A stretch of DNA of 64,000 nt from Monomorium pharaonis (Eukaryota > Arthropoda > Insecta > Hymenoptera > Formicidae): positions 7,141,710 to 7,205,709 of the forward strand of contig NC_050473.1 in NCBI RefSeq assembly GCF_013373865.1. The letters are read 5' to 3'. Positions 1 through 12,800 of this stretch are shown one piece after another; position 1 is the stretch's first letter; every line of letters begins with the position of its first letter. The translations under genes and the position numbers were made by a program. The notes below the pieces were generated by a model, which saw only the letters and a program-made list of their open reading frames with translations, was not told the DNA's origin and did no database searches.

Positions 1-3000
1 TATATCCGCTCTCGTCGGCGATATCTCGCCTCATTTGCAGGGGCTTTTCACCGTTTCCGAGCGCGTGTCTTGATGCGCCTCTATGTGAAAATTCGAACTC
101 GTACTCGCGGCTGGAAATAAAGAGAACTCTTTTAGAATGATTTTCAACGCCGTAAAATACGAGAAGTCAAAAAGTAACTTTCCCTATTTTTTTTTTTTTC
201 TTATTGAACCACTTCATCGGAATGGAAAAGCTGTTTCCGAAAATACTTCTTCTCAGTGATAGAAAGACATGAAAAAGTGATGGCAACTGTTTTCTGAAAC
301 ATATATAGGATTCTTTTCGTGGATTTTGCCTCTAGAACAGTAATTAATGCGGATGGTTATCAGGCCAGTCTTAAAAAGCTCAATGTGGCTATTTGTAGAA
401 AACAGACTCGGCTTAAAAATTTAATGGAGCCGACTGAGATTCGAACTCTGAATCCTTGATTCTCATTTTTAAAAGGTTATACACATCCGAGTGAAAGACC
501 TGATTTTGCAACTTTTTTTTAGGATAAAAAAAACGAAAAGAGATAAAGCAGTCATCGTTTATTTTATTGGAAAGGTCACACTTTTTTCTGTTTGCAAAAT
601 TAGATCTTTGGTTTAATTATCAATTGAAGTAATGCTCACCTATTTAGATATTTGTGATAGTTCGTAGCTCCTGCGCTACTTCCGTGATTATTCCGGTAGC
701 CCATGCATATTTATAATTGACTCTATGGTTTTTTATAATTTCCTACACATAGTTTTGGGGGAAAAAATAGAGAAGATTACTTTTCCCTTCATATCATTAG
801 ATCTCATTGCTACATTTAGCTTTGCGCTATAAAGGAAAATCACGGCACGGCTTAATTTTCAAGAAACTAATTCAATTATATCCGGGGATCTAAGTGTCTT
901 TGGAACTGGGAAGTAATAGCTCAAATTTTCAAAGAGTTAGTGGCTTAATAAGTTATACATCTTGATATCTAGGTCACGCGAGTATTCCACAGGAACGTAA
1001 TAACTTATTAGATTCTATATTAAAAATATTACAGAGTAATACACATAAAAATTAAAAAATTAGCTATTTTAAATATTACATTTTTTCAGTTTTGTGGAAG
1101 TTCCAACGCTATTAAGAATACGATGAACGAGATCGTTTTCCTCTCATAATATTTGCATAAATTAAAATAAATAATTGAATTAAAAATGCAAGAGATTTTT
1201 TATCTTTCAAGATGCGCGATTTTGTCTTTCTTGCGTCTTCTCTCTCGATGTTTGTTAAGATAAGAGTATTTTGATTGTGATCTTATTGTTAATTTAGCGC
1301 ACGTCTCGACGACATAAAAGGAGTTTCGTATTAGGTGGATTTGCCACGACAGATAGCATCCTGATTTCGGCGTACCAAAAGTGACTTTGAAAAAAAGGTG
1401 AGCGACACGACCATTTATTTAATTACTCGAGTTTCTATTATCAATGAACAACGATAGCGCGCATTGTACTAAGCTGTCCGGATCTATTGGATTGTCTATC
1501 GTTCGGCTAATGGTATCAATTACAACGTGAGAGGCTTTTAATGGACTTCTTTACGTGGAGGTTGGAATTAAATGATTTGAGAAGGTAAGATACTCAAGCT
1601 GCACAATGATTTCGAGACATCACAAAGATGTCGTGTCAGATTAACGGAAATCTTTTGAAAGTACAAAAAATTCAATATGAATTTGTAATAACGAAAACAA
1701 TATTTTAGGTCGAAAAACAGCACATGTTATTTTATTATTTTTTTTAGGTATATATTAAGTGTATATATTATACACAGAAAAGAATATTCTTTGATTTGAG
1801 AATATCTTTATTTTCGAAATGAGAAATATTAACATTAGATTATGTGATATTAAACAGATACAATATTTGCATAATGAGATATGTGTATATATTTTTATAA
1901 AAAAATATTTTTTCATTATTCAATAAGAATTTTCATAATTGAAAGGAAAGAATAATATTGGAAAATAACAATATATATATATCTTAAAATCAAAAATTGG
2001 AATTTTTTAATATTATTATTATCAAAATGACATTATTGTGCTCTTTTAAGATAACTACTATACATTAAAATAAAAATATACTTTGTTGAACTTTAAAATT
2101 ATTTTCTATAAAGAAGATTAAATTATATATAAGTAAAATTATCATTTTCTTGTATCTATTAAACAATAATTATTAAATACAATGTATTGATTTAAATTTG
2201 ATACTAACGTTAAATATTTTTTTCTGTGTATATATTAACTACTGTAGTTATCATATCTTTGTAAAATATCAAGAAATTTTATCAGAAATAAAGATAAAAA
2301 ATTCTGAATAATCCATGTAGTTTAATGGTTATATATTTCGATAAATTTTTAAATAGCGTAGCAGAACAATATATTTTTTGTCGACTAGTACATCGATTTG
2401 TACATTGATGTGCACGTGCACATTTGTATCGATAATAGAGAAAAAAAAATTGCGATAATAGAGAAAAAAAAAATGAGAGGGAGATCAGTTGCAGGTCTTT
2501 CCAAATTGTAGTTTTATTCCTACGGTCAAACATTACGCGGCAATTAAAGTCGTTAATTTAAATAAGAAAATAGTTGCGTAGCGTTAAAGAAAAATTCCAC
2601 TATCAATGAGATCCGATAGACAAACTGTTCGCGAGTTTTTCTTCCAGAGGATAAATTGTTCAAATGAGAATTTAATTTTCTGAAAATTCTCGACCTTAGT
2701 GCAGCACGACCGAGAGTTATCGGATGACTATTAATATTTTCCGCAACAATAACTCCTTGCCGAATCGCGGAAAGGTTCAAATTCGCCCTTTCCGAAGACT
2801 AATCATGCGAGAAATAAGAGAACGACGTTCTTTGGCATACATTTGTTCAAGCGGATACCGGGATCGTGGACGATTCTCAATTATCAGTCGTTAATTATTT
2901 GTCACGTAATATCGCGAGTGAGTTTATCATGGAGATTAATTGAAAAGCTTGATCATGCCCCTTTATGATTCACTAAATACATCAATCTACTCTCTATTTT

Positions 3001-6000
3001 ATCTCGTATATTCCCATCAGATATATTAGATACTAGATCTGCTTTGAATCTGTTAACGTTATACGTGAATCACAACGCGATTTGATCGCGATAATTGCAC
3101 TAGTTTAGAGGATTTTATGCAAAATATAAAAACTGTTTTTAGGGTAATTTTTTACGCTAGGTCTGTTAACAAAATATTTCCGTCATGTCTGGTTTTTTGA
3201 AAAAGATACTTTTATTCTAATATAATAAAGTACTTTTATTAGAGTTGGGAAACAAAAGTTTTGAGCGTTTACTTTGTGCTTTTATAAAAGAAAGTAATAC
3301 AAATAGGTTTCATTGATTCTATGATCACGTAGCACTTTTTTCCAATAATGTAATATCGACAAACGTAGTAGAAATAGTGTGGATTAGACTTACATAATCT
3401 TTTATTTATGCTATAATATAAACTAATTAAAACAATAGTTCCGCGCGATATTTTTATAAACAAATAATGATACACATTATAATATCGCTATCAGTAAAAA
3501 ACAGTTATTAATATGCTATATCTTAAAGTTTGACTTGAAAAAACATTTAAAAAAGTTGTTTTCTTTTCTGTACTAGAATTAATATAAAAATTTGCAAATT
3601 AGTGTTATTAAATGCTTTGCGTTACGTAAATTCTGCGAATATCTTCATTATACATTAAGGAGCACTCGAGGCGAAAAGGGTTGTTACATCTCCCCGCTTG
3701 GCGAAAGTGAGACGTCTCGGTTTGTGTTGCCGTGACAGATGCGATGGCCCTCCGTCTTGCAACCTCCGAGTTAAGTAGACTCCGACATTGGTATCGCGAT
3801 ATATTAAAACAGCCATGTTTGTGACACGCTTAGCGCCTCTCGCGTTAATGAAACCGCAGCACCAGCTTGGATTCGAAAATGTAACTGTAATTATCGTGAC
3901 CATAATTGCACTAACGCTTCATCGACGCGTGATGTATCCTTAATTTGCGAAATTAACCGGAAACCCCCGGTGCAATCGAATCGAATGACGATGAATCTAA
4001 ATCTAACGAGTCCTCAGCGGCGCAATTGCACATAATAATTATAAGTTGGCGTGTAATTAAAATTTATCGATCGTTCTAAACGCGAAATTCTGATTCATTT
4101 GAAACACATCGCGACGAGACACACTGTAATATCCTTGCCAACTAATTAACAAGAATAAATAACTGCAGCTAAAAGGAGTTTTATAATTTCTAAAATAAAT
4201 TAATAATATAAAAGTAACTTTTAGAAAAAAAAATTGTTTCTTGCGTATATACACAAATAACAAATAATCGTCTTTTAATACAATGTCTTCTCCTTGCTTA
4301 AGACATTTCAGTAGTAATTCATGGATTTACGCGGGCAGTTACGATTTGACAAACGAGCAAAATGCTTGGAGTTTTCTTTTCAATCACGGGTTTTCAACTT
4401 ACTTTCACTTGTAGACGCTTGTCAGAATTTACCGATAAATTACATGGAACTTCTCGAAGCGTTTTAAGTTGGATTACTTTGTCTGAACGGTAGATTGTTT
4501 GAGTGATTGCTATTCTTTCGCAAATTACTATTCTATTGTTTTGTGTGTTTAATGAGCTTTAAACAAAGACAAAGCATAGTTCTGTTGCGACAAATTATAT
4601 ATGCATTAAGCAATTAATTCTAATTAATCTATTTATTAATTAATTCTACTTACTTCACTTCAAGATATCGACATCCTTCTTTAGATTTTTAAATATTATT
4701 AATTCTACCAAGATTGTATAATTAATAATTACAAACTTCTAAAGATAATAATCCTTCTTCTTCTTTTTCTAATAATTTTTTTTTAATGAAATAACCAAAG
4801 ATTATAAAAAACAAATTTTTATCAAGAAATATTTATATTCTTTTAAAAATAATTTTCAGTTTATTAATTTATTAAATAATTTTTTGATTTTCACTATCGG
4901 TGTTCACATTTTGTTATTCACACAAATAAGATCACAAATATTAAAATTAATAATTTTAATTTTCGTAATCTATGAGACATTTAACGAAACATGTACATTT
5001 TAATTTAATATATATCTCTTTTTGTTAGTTTAATATGTACAAAAGTAACGCTTTGAAAATGATTTTCTAACATACATACATGTATATTATATTCATTGAC
5101 ATCGATACTGAAATACATTTATGGTATTATTAAAGTTTAATTATTTAATTATTTAATAACATTAAAAAAAATTATTTTCAACTCTTATTTCACAGTAATG
5201 TGAACTTAGTACGATTAGGAAATATCGATATATTTATTTAATTTGTATAACGATAATATTGTACATTGCATATATGTGAAATAAAATAAATGCTCATTTA
5301 CATATATTATGAAATATTAATTGTAAGTTGTAAAGTGTAGATATTTATTAATATGCAGCATCATAAATATGAACATTGTAATAAAGAATTTGGGCAGTGT
5401 GCATATGAGTCGTGGATAAAAATATTTTCTCTTTTCAATTGATTTGGGCTACGAGTTGACATTTTCGACGAGTTTATTTATAAACATAATTTCTCTCTCA
5501 AATGTGTGACTTTGGTAATTGTTCCTATGATAAATTTTTTTAAAAATGATATCGTTTGAAACACGTGCAAATCTGTAAGTGAGATAACGTTATTATTTTA
5601 CGTAATATTTACAATGCTAATTGTGAGAGTTTATTATTATCATCAACATTGGTGAAAGCTAACGTAGAACCAACGTTACTAAGAACAACTTTTGTTTACG
5701 GAACTCAATATCCCATTTGCATTAAACTGGTTGCTAGAAACTTGCCAAACTTATAAGGAGCAAATAATACCTGATTCCCATGATGAAATGTTGCTTGCCT
5801 CACGATGAGATTTCATTCCCTAAATTCGTTCACGAAGATGTAGTACATTTGCGAAATGTAATACTCTAAGAAATGTTAAGATCTCTGAAAGAACTTTAAA
5901 TTAAAAGAAAATTTTTGAAATTCGATAATTTGTTTAATATATGTGTATTATTAATTCCATTATATTTTTTCTGATATGATTTTAAAAAAGTAGCTCTTTG

Positions 6001-6465
6001 TTCTATGTTGCTTTTTTCTATTAAAACGTTTTATCGAAATGTATTTTTTAATATTTGAAACGCAGAAAAGATTGACAATTTTATACTAAAGGGACAAGGA
6101 AATAAATGGCATTCTTCACCTCAAGCGGTATAAAATTCAGTTTCTAAAGTAAGATAGTTCTATTTTAGTGAAAACGATAAGTTTTCACGGAAGAAAAAAC
6201 TTCTGTTTCAATGCACGGGAGTTTATGATGACCAACGACACAAGGCAGCAACTTCTTGGTTCTTGAAGTTTGCGAACAAATTCGTCTACATCGAAGACGA
6301 CCAAATCTCATTCCACGAATATTATTCACTCGTTACGAGTTCAAGCGGAGTTTCTATCAAGTAGTGTCACTTGGATGGGACGTTTCTTTAAACGAAAGTT
6401 ACATGATTACGTGAAACTTTGCAGTTCTCCTTAGATTTCGCCACTGGGGATACGTATTCTCGGGG
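1..6465. other. Downstream flank of dpr, no gene recognised
   Basis: AT-rich DNA with no frame resembling a known protein on either strand. Short minus-strand frames (for example 3655-3903 and 2553-2780) have no recognisable domain or splice context. The only structured item is the foldback element at 1771-2230. The moderately GC-rich 3640-4040 stretch may be conserved non-coding DNA, but nothing specific can be named. Confidence 0.5.
1771..2230. mobile_element. MITE-like element, TACACAGAAAA termini
   Basis: The left end reads TACACAGAAAAGAATATT and the right end, reverse complemented, reads TACACAGAAAAAAATATT, so the first 18 bases differ at one position. The element is 460 bp and AT-rich, with no coding capacity. 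The 8-bp direct repeat ATATATTA overlaps both borders (1763-1770 and 2230-2237). This could be a target duplication or a simple-sequence coincidence. TA at the borders would also fit Tc1/mariner-type insertion. Confidence 0.55.
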
Positions 6466-6740
6466 AAACTGTCTGCAGTTTTCTCTCGCTTTAAGTTTAT
6501 TCGCAAATAGGTTTTTCTTTGATCCCACGCGGAGTCTGTCGCATCTTCTTCTTCACGAGCGTTTGGATTTCATCGCTGGAGAATTTCAGCTCGCGAGACG
6601 CGAGACGAATTAAGGGCCACGATTTTCGATACATGAACTCGACGGGGGCGTTTTGACTCGTCGAGACGAGAAACGAAATTCGAAGCGTTTGAACTTCCCC
6701 CCATGTGCCTCAGTTTCGCGAAAGTGTCGGTTTGCGATAG
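6466..6740 (-). other. Probable 3'UTR of dpr with poly(A) signal
   Basis: Downstream of the TGA the sequence stays moderately GC-rich for about 300 nt. A canonical AATAAA lies at 6501-6496 on the minus strand, about 240 nt after the stop. Cleavage would be expected near 6466-6486. In AT-rich DNA this hexamer occurs by chance, so a longer 3'UTR is possible. Confidence 0.4.
6496..6501 (-). terminator. Candidate polyadenylation signal AATAAA
   Basis: A perfect AATAAA on the minus strand. It is the first one I noted downstream of the dpr stop codon, and its spacing suits a short 3'UTR. Confidence 0.4.
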
Positions 6741-6889
6741 TCACGTGGCGTGGCAGATAAATATCTGGAAGCACCGTCTTACGTCCGCAATAATTAGGAG
6801 AGCCACAAGAATTAGTATGGCGTTGCTTGACGTAGCCGCCGTTGAATCTTGTCGATCGCCTCCGTGCATAGCCGCCGGTTTCTCCTCCT
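6741..6889 (-). CDS. dpr: dpr terminal coding exon: stalk, hydrophobic anchor, stop
   Basis: Two leading bases complete the phase-1 codon as Glu234. The exon then reads EEKPAAMHGGDRQDSTAATS, SNAILILVALLIIADVRRC, FQIFICHAT and TGA at 6743-6741. EKPAAM after Ig2 is a conserved Dpr signature. The hydrophobic run 257-268 near the C-terminus suggests a GPI-attachment signal or a short membrane anchor. The tail after it (14 residues with Arg-Arg and two Cys) is unusual for a simple GPI signal. The acceptor is TATTTTCGCAG (AG at 6891-6890), the only AG nearby that keeps the KPAAM frame. GAC|GTAAGA inside the exon (GT at 6782-6781) is donor-like. Intron 4 is 1,182 bp. Confidence 0.9.
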
Positions 6890-9800
6890 CTGCGAAAATA
6901 GATGAGATTCTTTGATGGGATCAAATGTGAGCGAAAAAAGAGCAATCGGACTTATGGAGGGCTCATGAAATATCTGACCAAACTTTGGCAATACGTGATA
7001 CGTTATACAGGAGAAAACAATTTTGCTGAAGTAACTGAAAATTTATTAAAACACAGATCTGAAAATAATTTTATTAAACTATCAAAACAATTTTATAAGA
7101 CACCCGAGGAAAAAAGTTTTGATATTTAACAATTGATTTGAGCGTGCATAATTATTTTAATAATGCAAATTATTTTTAGATCTGTATTTAGCTAAATTTT
7201 TAAGTTAAAAACCATTTTTTTTATACATGTATGTGCTGATACGCGTATATTGTAAATATATTTCCTCGCCAATGGAAAAACTTTAAATGTACGTCCGCGT
7301 TGATCCCGGTCGGAATTGAATTGCTAAAGTAGGCTACTGGTTAACCGTCCCTGCTGGGACTGAAAAAAATGTGCGACCAATCTTCTATCTTATCTGTGAT
7401 CCTCCGAGATTGAGAATAGTTCGCAGATTCGACGGCCTATAAAGCTCACCCTACACTTTAGTGTCTGTTCTTTACCCGAATCCAGATTTCATGCGTATAT
7501 ACGCGAAAGCATAAATAAGTGTCGCCTTAATGGTTCGCGGAGAAAGGGGATTGATCCTCAGCGGTTCTGATGATTGACGAGGAAAATTTTTTTCAAAAGG
7601 CCCGACCGAGATGGAAAGAGAATGGAATGAAATTGACGGGGCGTAAAGATGACGGAGCATCCTCAATACCGCGATAAACGATCGACATAAAATCAATATA
7701 CACAGATACTGCACCCATTATTTAAATTTTTATTATATTTCAGTCCGAGAGATGTAAATGAATTTAGAAAAATAGTACATTTACTTTCTTTCTTCATTGT
7801 TACTACATACTAAATTATAGTGATAAGATCGAATGCACATTATGTATTAGTAGTTGAGAAATGTGTAAACAGTTCAAATATAAGTCAAATCAGGTGAGAT
7901 TCAATTTGATTCAGCTTTCGGTTCGATTTAATGTCAAAAAAATCCTGATTCGCATACCTCTAACAATTAATATTTCAGCTATCGAGTCCAATTAATCTGC
8001 TGATTAAATTCATTAAATACCCAGAAATTAGGGGGATTAATGAGTCATGAGACGCACGAACAATAGCTCACCCTCGATGACATGTATCACGATGTGAGCC
8101 GGCCTGGCGTTGCTCGGCGAACATGTGTAATTCCCGCCATGCGAGAGCTTCACCTTCTCCACAATGAACACGGAGCCGAATCCCTTACGGTCGAATCTAG
8201 CGCCGGGCTCGTTGTCGTAATTTATCATGTGCGCCTCGCGATACCAGAACACGAAGACGGGCGATTCTGTGGCCGCCATCAGCTGACACTCCAAACGCAG
8301 GCTGGAGCCCTGCTTCACGTGCAGATCCGGCCCACCTGGTATCACCGCGTACGCCTCCGTGATATTCAGTTGCACGAATCGCTGCTGCACTGGCTCCGTC
8401 TGAATCTATTTTATTATATAGAGCATCGCGAAAACGAGAATTATGATTTATAAAATATATTGCTGTCTTCGCACGAGAGAGTACAGGCTGATTCATAAGA
8501 AAAATTGAAGGGAACTTCTTAGGTTATTTGAGAAGAAAAATTCTTATAAACATGTGTCCTAAATTGTGTCTTCGTTTTTAATATATAGAATGTCGAAATT
8601 GAGAAAAAAGTATAAAAATGTTTCTTATCTGGAACAATTTACAGATATCTTATTCAAATTTGACTTGCGTATGTGTGATATTGAATTTTTCGCTATTGAA
8701 TAACGATGAAACGTTTTTGCATTTACTATGGGACATGCGTACACACAGAAAAAAAAGTAATATAGTCAATAACATATGTATTTGCGGGCTGCCAACTACA
8801 TAAAATACTCAATACAATAATATTTACTGTTAATGCAAGTACAATGTTGATACTGCAATAGCATATATTATTGTATTGAGTGTATCTGTAGTTGGCAGGC
8901 CATAACTACATATCTTATTGGATATATTAGTTTTTTTTTCAGTGTAGATAATCTTTTTATATATTTATATATTTATATATTTATATAGTGATATAAATAT
9001 AGAATATTTATATATTTATATAGTGTTTTTGTATTTTTTTAATAGAACCTTTTTCCTTTTCTTATAAAATTATTGAAATCTTTAGAAATATCTCTTTGAA
9101 TTTCTTGTATATACACAATATTTGTCTCGATGCTTATGCTCTATCATAATTAAAGATATAATAGAAAAAGTATCAGAAAAAATAAAACAGCGCAAAATAA
9201 AATCGCAAAAGTAAAAGAGAGTATATTTTTAGAGTTCATCAGATATCAAGAGAACTCTGCTATTACTTGATAGAATGATTTGACACATTGGATATATCAT
9301 ATTAGTACTGTCTGACCGCGATCGTTTTCCACTACTGATTGAGCTGATAAACACTAGCCATTTGATGCACGCGGTCTGCAAAGATCAGCGCAACGTGAAC
9401 TGCAATTGCTCTGCTTGTTATTTTTTATGGATAAAAATAACCTCCGTTACAGAGTGGCAAAGAAAAATTGTGTTTATAAAGAAACAATTGATAGATACAT
9501 TTGTCGAAATAACTCACTTTAAAATGAGATATTTAATCTTTGTGGAAAAGAGTACTTATTATTTTCAAAACGCATGAAATATTATAATATTATATATAAG
9601 TTTTTTAAGTTTTTATCTAAACTTAGAGTCTTCAAGATAATTGCTTTAACTTAAATAAGTGAATTAATTCGCGGCAAACAAGTTGCTGATTTTGAGTAAA
9701 TTGAGTAATTGTATTTTGAGGAAATTAATATTTGATAATCGAGATTATATAATTTTTAAGTGAAAGAATATTGATTTTTATAATGTTTTTCAAGTGTTTT

Positions 9801-12800
9801 CAGATTTTAATTTTTTTAAATGTATGATAGCGATATCTAATTGCAATAGTTTTTTTTTAATGAACGTCATGTATTACCTGACACTCGTAAAGACCCGCAT
9901 CTTCGTGCTTGACGTTCTTAATCAATAAATTCCATCCAGGGCTTAAAGACTCGACAACGAAACGCGTGTCTATAGAATGCGTGCTCCTACCCACTGTCAA
10001 CAGCTGTCTGTCTTTTCGCCTGATCCATGTTACCTGAAATGTAAATTTTATTTGTTAACTCGCTGTTTTAACCATTCTGAATTAATTATCAGTTACAAAA
10101 AATACAAAAAATAGTTACTAATTACTAGTTATTGAATTAGTTATAAATTAGTTACAAAAAATGTGACTAAATTACGTTATACGGTTATAGAAGGAAAGGA
10201 AGAGGCTATAGGTAATGGTTACCGAAAAAAGTTATTCCAACTGTAACTTTATTCAAGTAACGCTTTACTTCCCAATCCTAAATAATTTCGAGTGGATGGA
10301 GGATGTAAGCAGGATGGAAAGCTGACGTAGATACAAATAAATACACGTGTGGCGTGCAGAAAATAACAGGAACTTGCTATGGTAATGTCCTGTTCGCTAT
10401 GCGTACATGCATTATTACTTGTTCTAATACGCTGTATCACGTTTTACAAGCCGCCCTAGAATTTCACCTGCGAGTCAGTCGATTATCATATTTATAAAAT
10501 ACAACGGTACCTCGGCATTCTCCCACCGAATTTCAGCCGTATAATTCCGTCCTTTTAGTTACCGGAAGGGAACAAATCCCACAGAGCCGCGAATTACATT
10601 CAAAATAAATAAAGGATTCTGGAGACGCCCGCAACCTTTTTTGCATTATTTATTTGCGCGGGCAAAGCGCGCGGGGCCGCCTTTGGCGAAACGACCTAAA
10701 TCCGTATGTATTACTTTGTGCCAGCACTCGATTAAATTTTCAACTCCGCGACGATCTCGCGAGCAATAGAGGAACAGAAGTATCTGCTTGACAGATCTTC
10801 TGAAATATCCGGCGCGATACTTTGCTGGAAATATATTGCGTGAGTCTCGCTCTGTTGACTTCAAAGATAGACATCGACGGTTATTTATGGAAAATGTCAC
10901 CAAGATAGAAATAGATCTCCCGCAGAATCTCAAGATATTCTTGCGCGTTATCGAGAGAAGTCCCCCGCGAATCTATACTCACTGGCAGATATTTTATTCA
11001 ATATCTGAATCGTTAGGTGCTTTTCGTGCCGAACAATAAGAGAGATATCGCATTATATATTGTACTTTATGCAAAGGAATACTTTCGAGCGCGCGTTCTA
11101 TCTCTGCGTTACGGTTGTGTCTCGCGTGCGTTGTTCGCGAGGAGGAAAAAGCCAGTCGTGAATTATTTCAAAAGTTGCACTCGACGACGCGTTTTCTTTT
11201 CCCGCGAGGGGAAATGAGATATTTTTCGGGAAGATTATGGGTCTGGTGCCCCCGAAACGTTTTTTATTTTTTTATTTTTTTACCGATCTCTTCAGCGCTG
11301 CGCCAATTTTTTCGCATCTTATATCAGTGCATGTCCATTGTTCATGCGGTCGACGTCGCGCGATGATGAGCGATTTTACGTTTAATGTTTGTAACACAAA
11401 TCCCAGAAGCAATGACCGAAGTTTCGGCTGATATTGAGGGACGCGGAATTAGCGGCCGTGTGCAACTTTGAAGATATTTGGGCGAACATTGCGCATTAGA
11501 TTATTATGTACGCCACGCTGTTTATTACACGACAGCGACCGAGTTCGAGACATATTACTGACGCTAATATCGACGCCGCAGCAGGTACATCATACTAACG
11601 TTCCTTAAAAATAAAGGGATGATGAATAACAGAGGGAAATTAATATTTGTTAAATTTAATAGGTATAAATTTGTAATATATTTTGAACGAAGACATTATG
11701 AATGAGTTGAATTAGTAGATATTATTTGTTATGTGTAACAATAAAATAAAATGGATAATAAAATGGGAGAATTACACATTGATACAGATTAATATAAATA
11801 AATTATTATCCTACATTGTGAAATATTATCGTTCGCAGGTATTAAATGTTGCTGTTATTCATTTGCTAATGCAATGGGATAATTATTGTATATAATTATG
11901 ATTTTTTAAATATAAAATATATATTAATCTATTAATGAAGCATATCTATTAAGTACATATTCTTTTAAATCATGTTATTCATTTATTGATGCAATAAAAT
12001 AATTAAAGTCACAGAATTATTATAATTGTTCGGACACATCAGGGGTTTTGGAATAAGTTATTTGGGAGTTTATTTTACAAGTTTACAAAATATTATAATA
12101 TTTTAAGAATTCGATTCGCGAAGTGAAACCCTTGCCAGTAATGTTTACAATTTGTAACATAAAATAACAAAATAAATTCTCAATATTTTGCGATCCAGAC
12201 AATTGATTTTGTGAATGTATATTCCTCTCTGTTCTTTTGATATTTTCAGTCAGAATTAACGACTTGTATTATTTTATTGAGCGTTCTTGCGCTATTATAT
12301 TTTAATTTTTGTAAAATGATATTACAATTTCGATTGAAAATATCAAAGAGTTGCGCGCACACAGAAGGATGCGTACATTTACAGATCGTGAGAGAAATTA
12401 GCGACGCCGTTTTTCAGAGATGCGCTCTTTTCGGTCCGATCCATTCGATTCGTCGATTCTGATGAAATTAAGCGGATTCGACGATTACGAAGCGACGCGC
12501 GCGTTGAAGCGAATTACTGGCGGGATGTTTCAATAATAGGGGCAAATTCAATATTGACGGGCGTAGAATAAATAATTCGCGGATAACGAGAGTGGCGGTG
12601 ACGTATTCGCGTGTCCATTGTCGTCGGCGTGGGATTCTCGTTCTCTCATGAGACTCTTTCATTACGATCTTTCATTAAAAACTCTTTCGATGTGCGTCGC
12701 CTCGAATACCGTTGTAATTTATCGCCTCCTTCGTACTTTCCCCCTTTTTCCCTTCTCTGTCATCAATTGCGTTTTTTTACATCTTTTTCAAGTACGAACG

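Larger units (their letters stand above)
8406..9877 (-). other. dpr intron 3 (within the Ig1/Ig2 coding block)
   Basis: A 1,472 bp intron with GTAATA donor and AATAG acceptor. It contains a foldback element (8743-8945) and an AT minisatellite (8957-9024). Nothing else was recognised. Confidence 0.85.

Noticed and set aside
428..470. tRNA-like T-arm (GAGTTCGAATCTC on the minus strand) followed by CGGCTCCA
   Set aside because: The matching 5' acceptor strand, a D-arm and an anticodon arm could not be found upstream, and the T-stem has a mismatch. At most it is a tRNA-derived fragment.
6610..6945. 111-codon minus-strand frame over the terminal exon
   Set aside because: Wrong frame. The true coding frame here is the one giving EKPAAM, the hydrophobic anchor and the stop at 6741.
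8082..8453. 123-codon plus-strand frame
   Set aside because: Antisense shadow of the dpr Ig2 exon.
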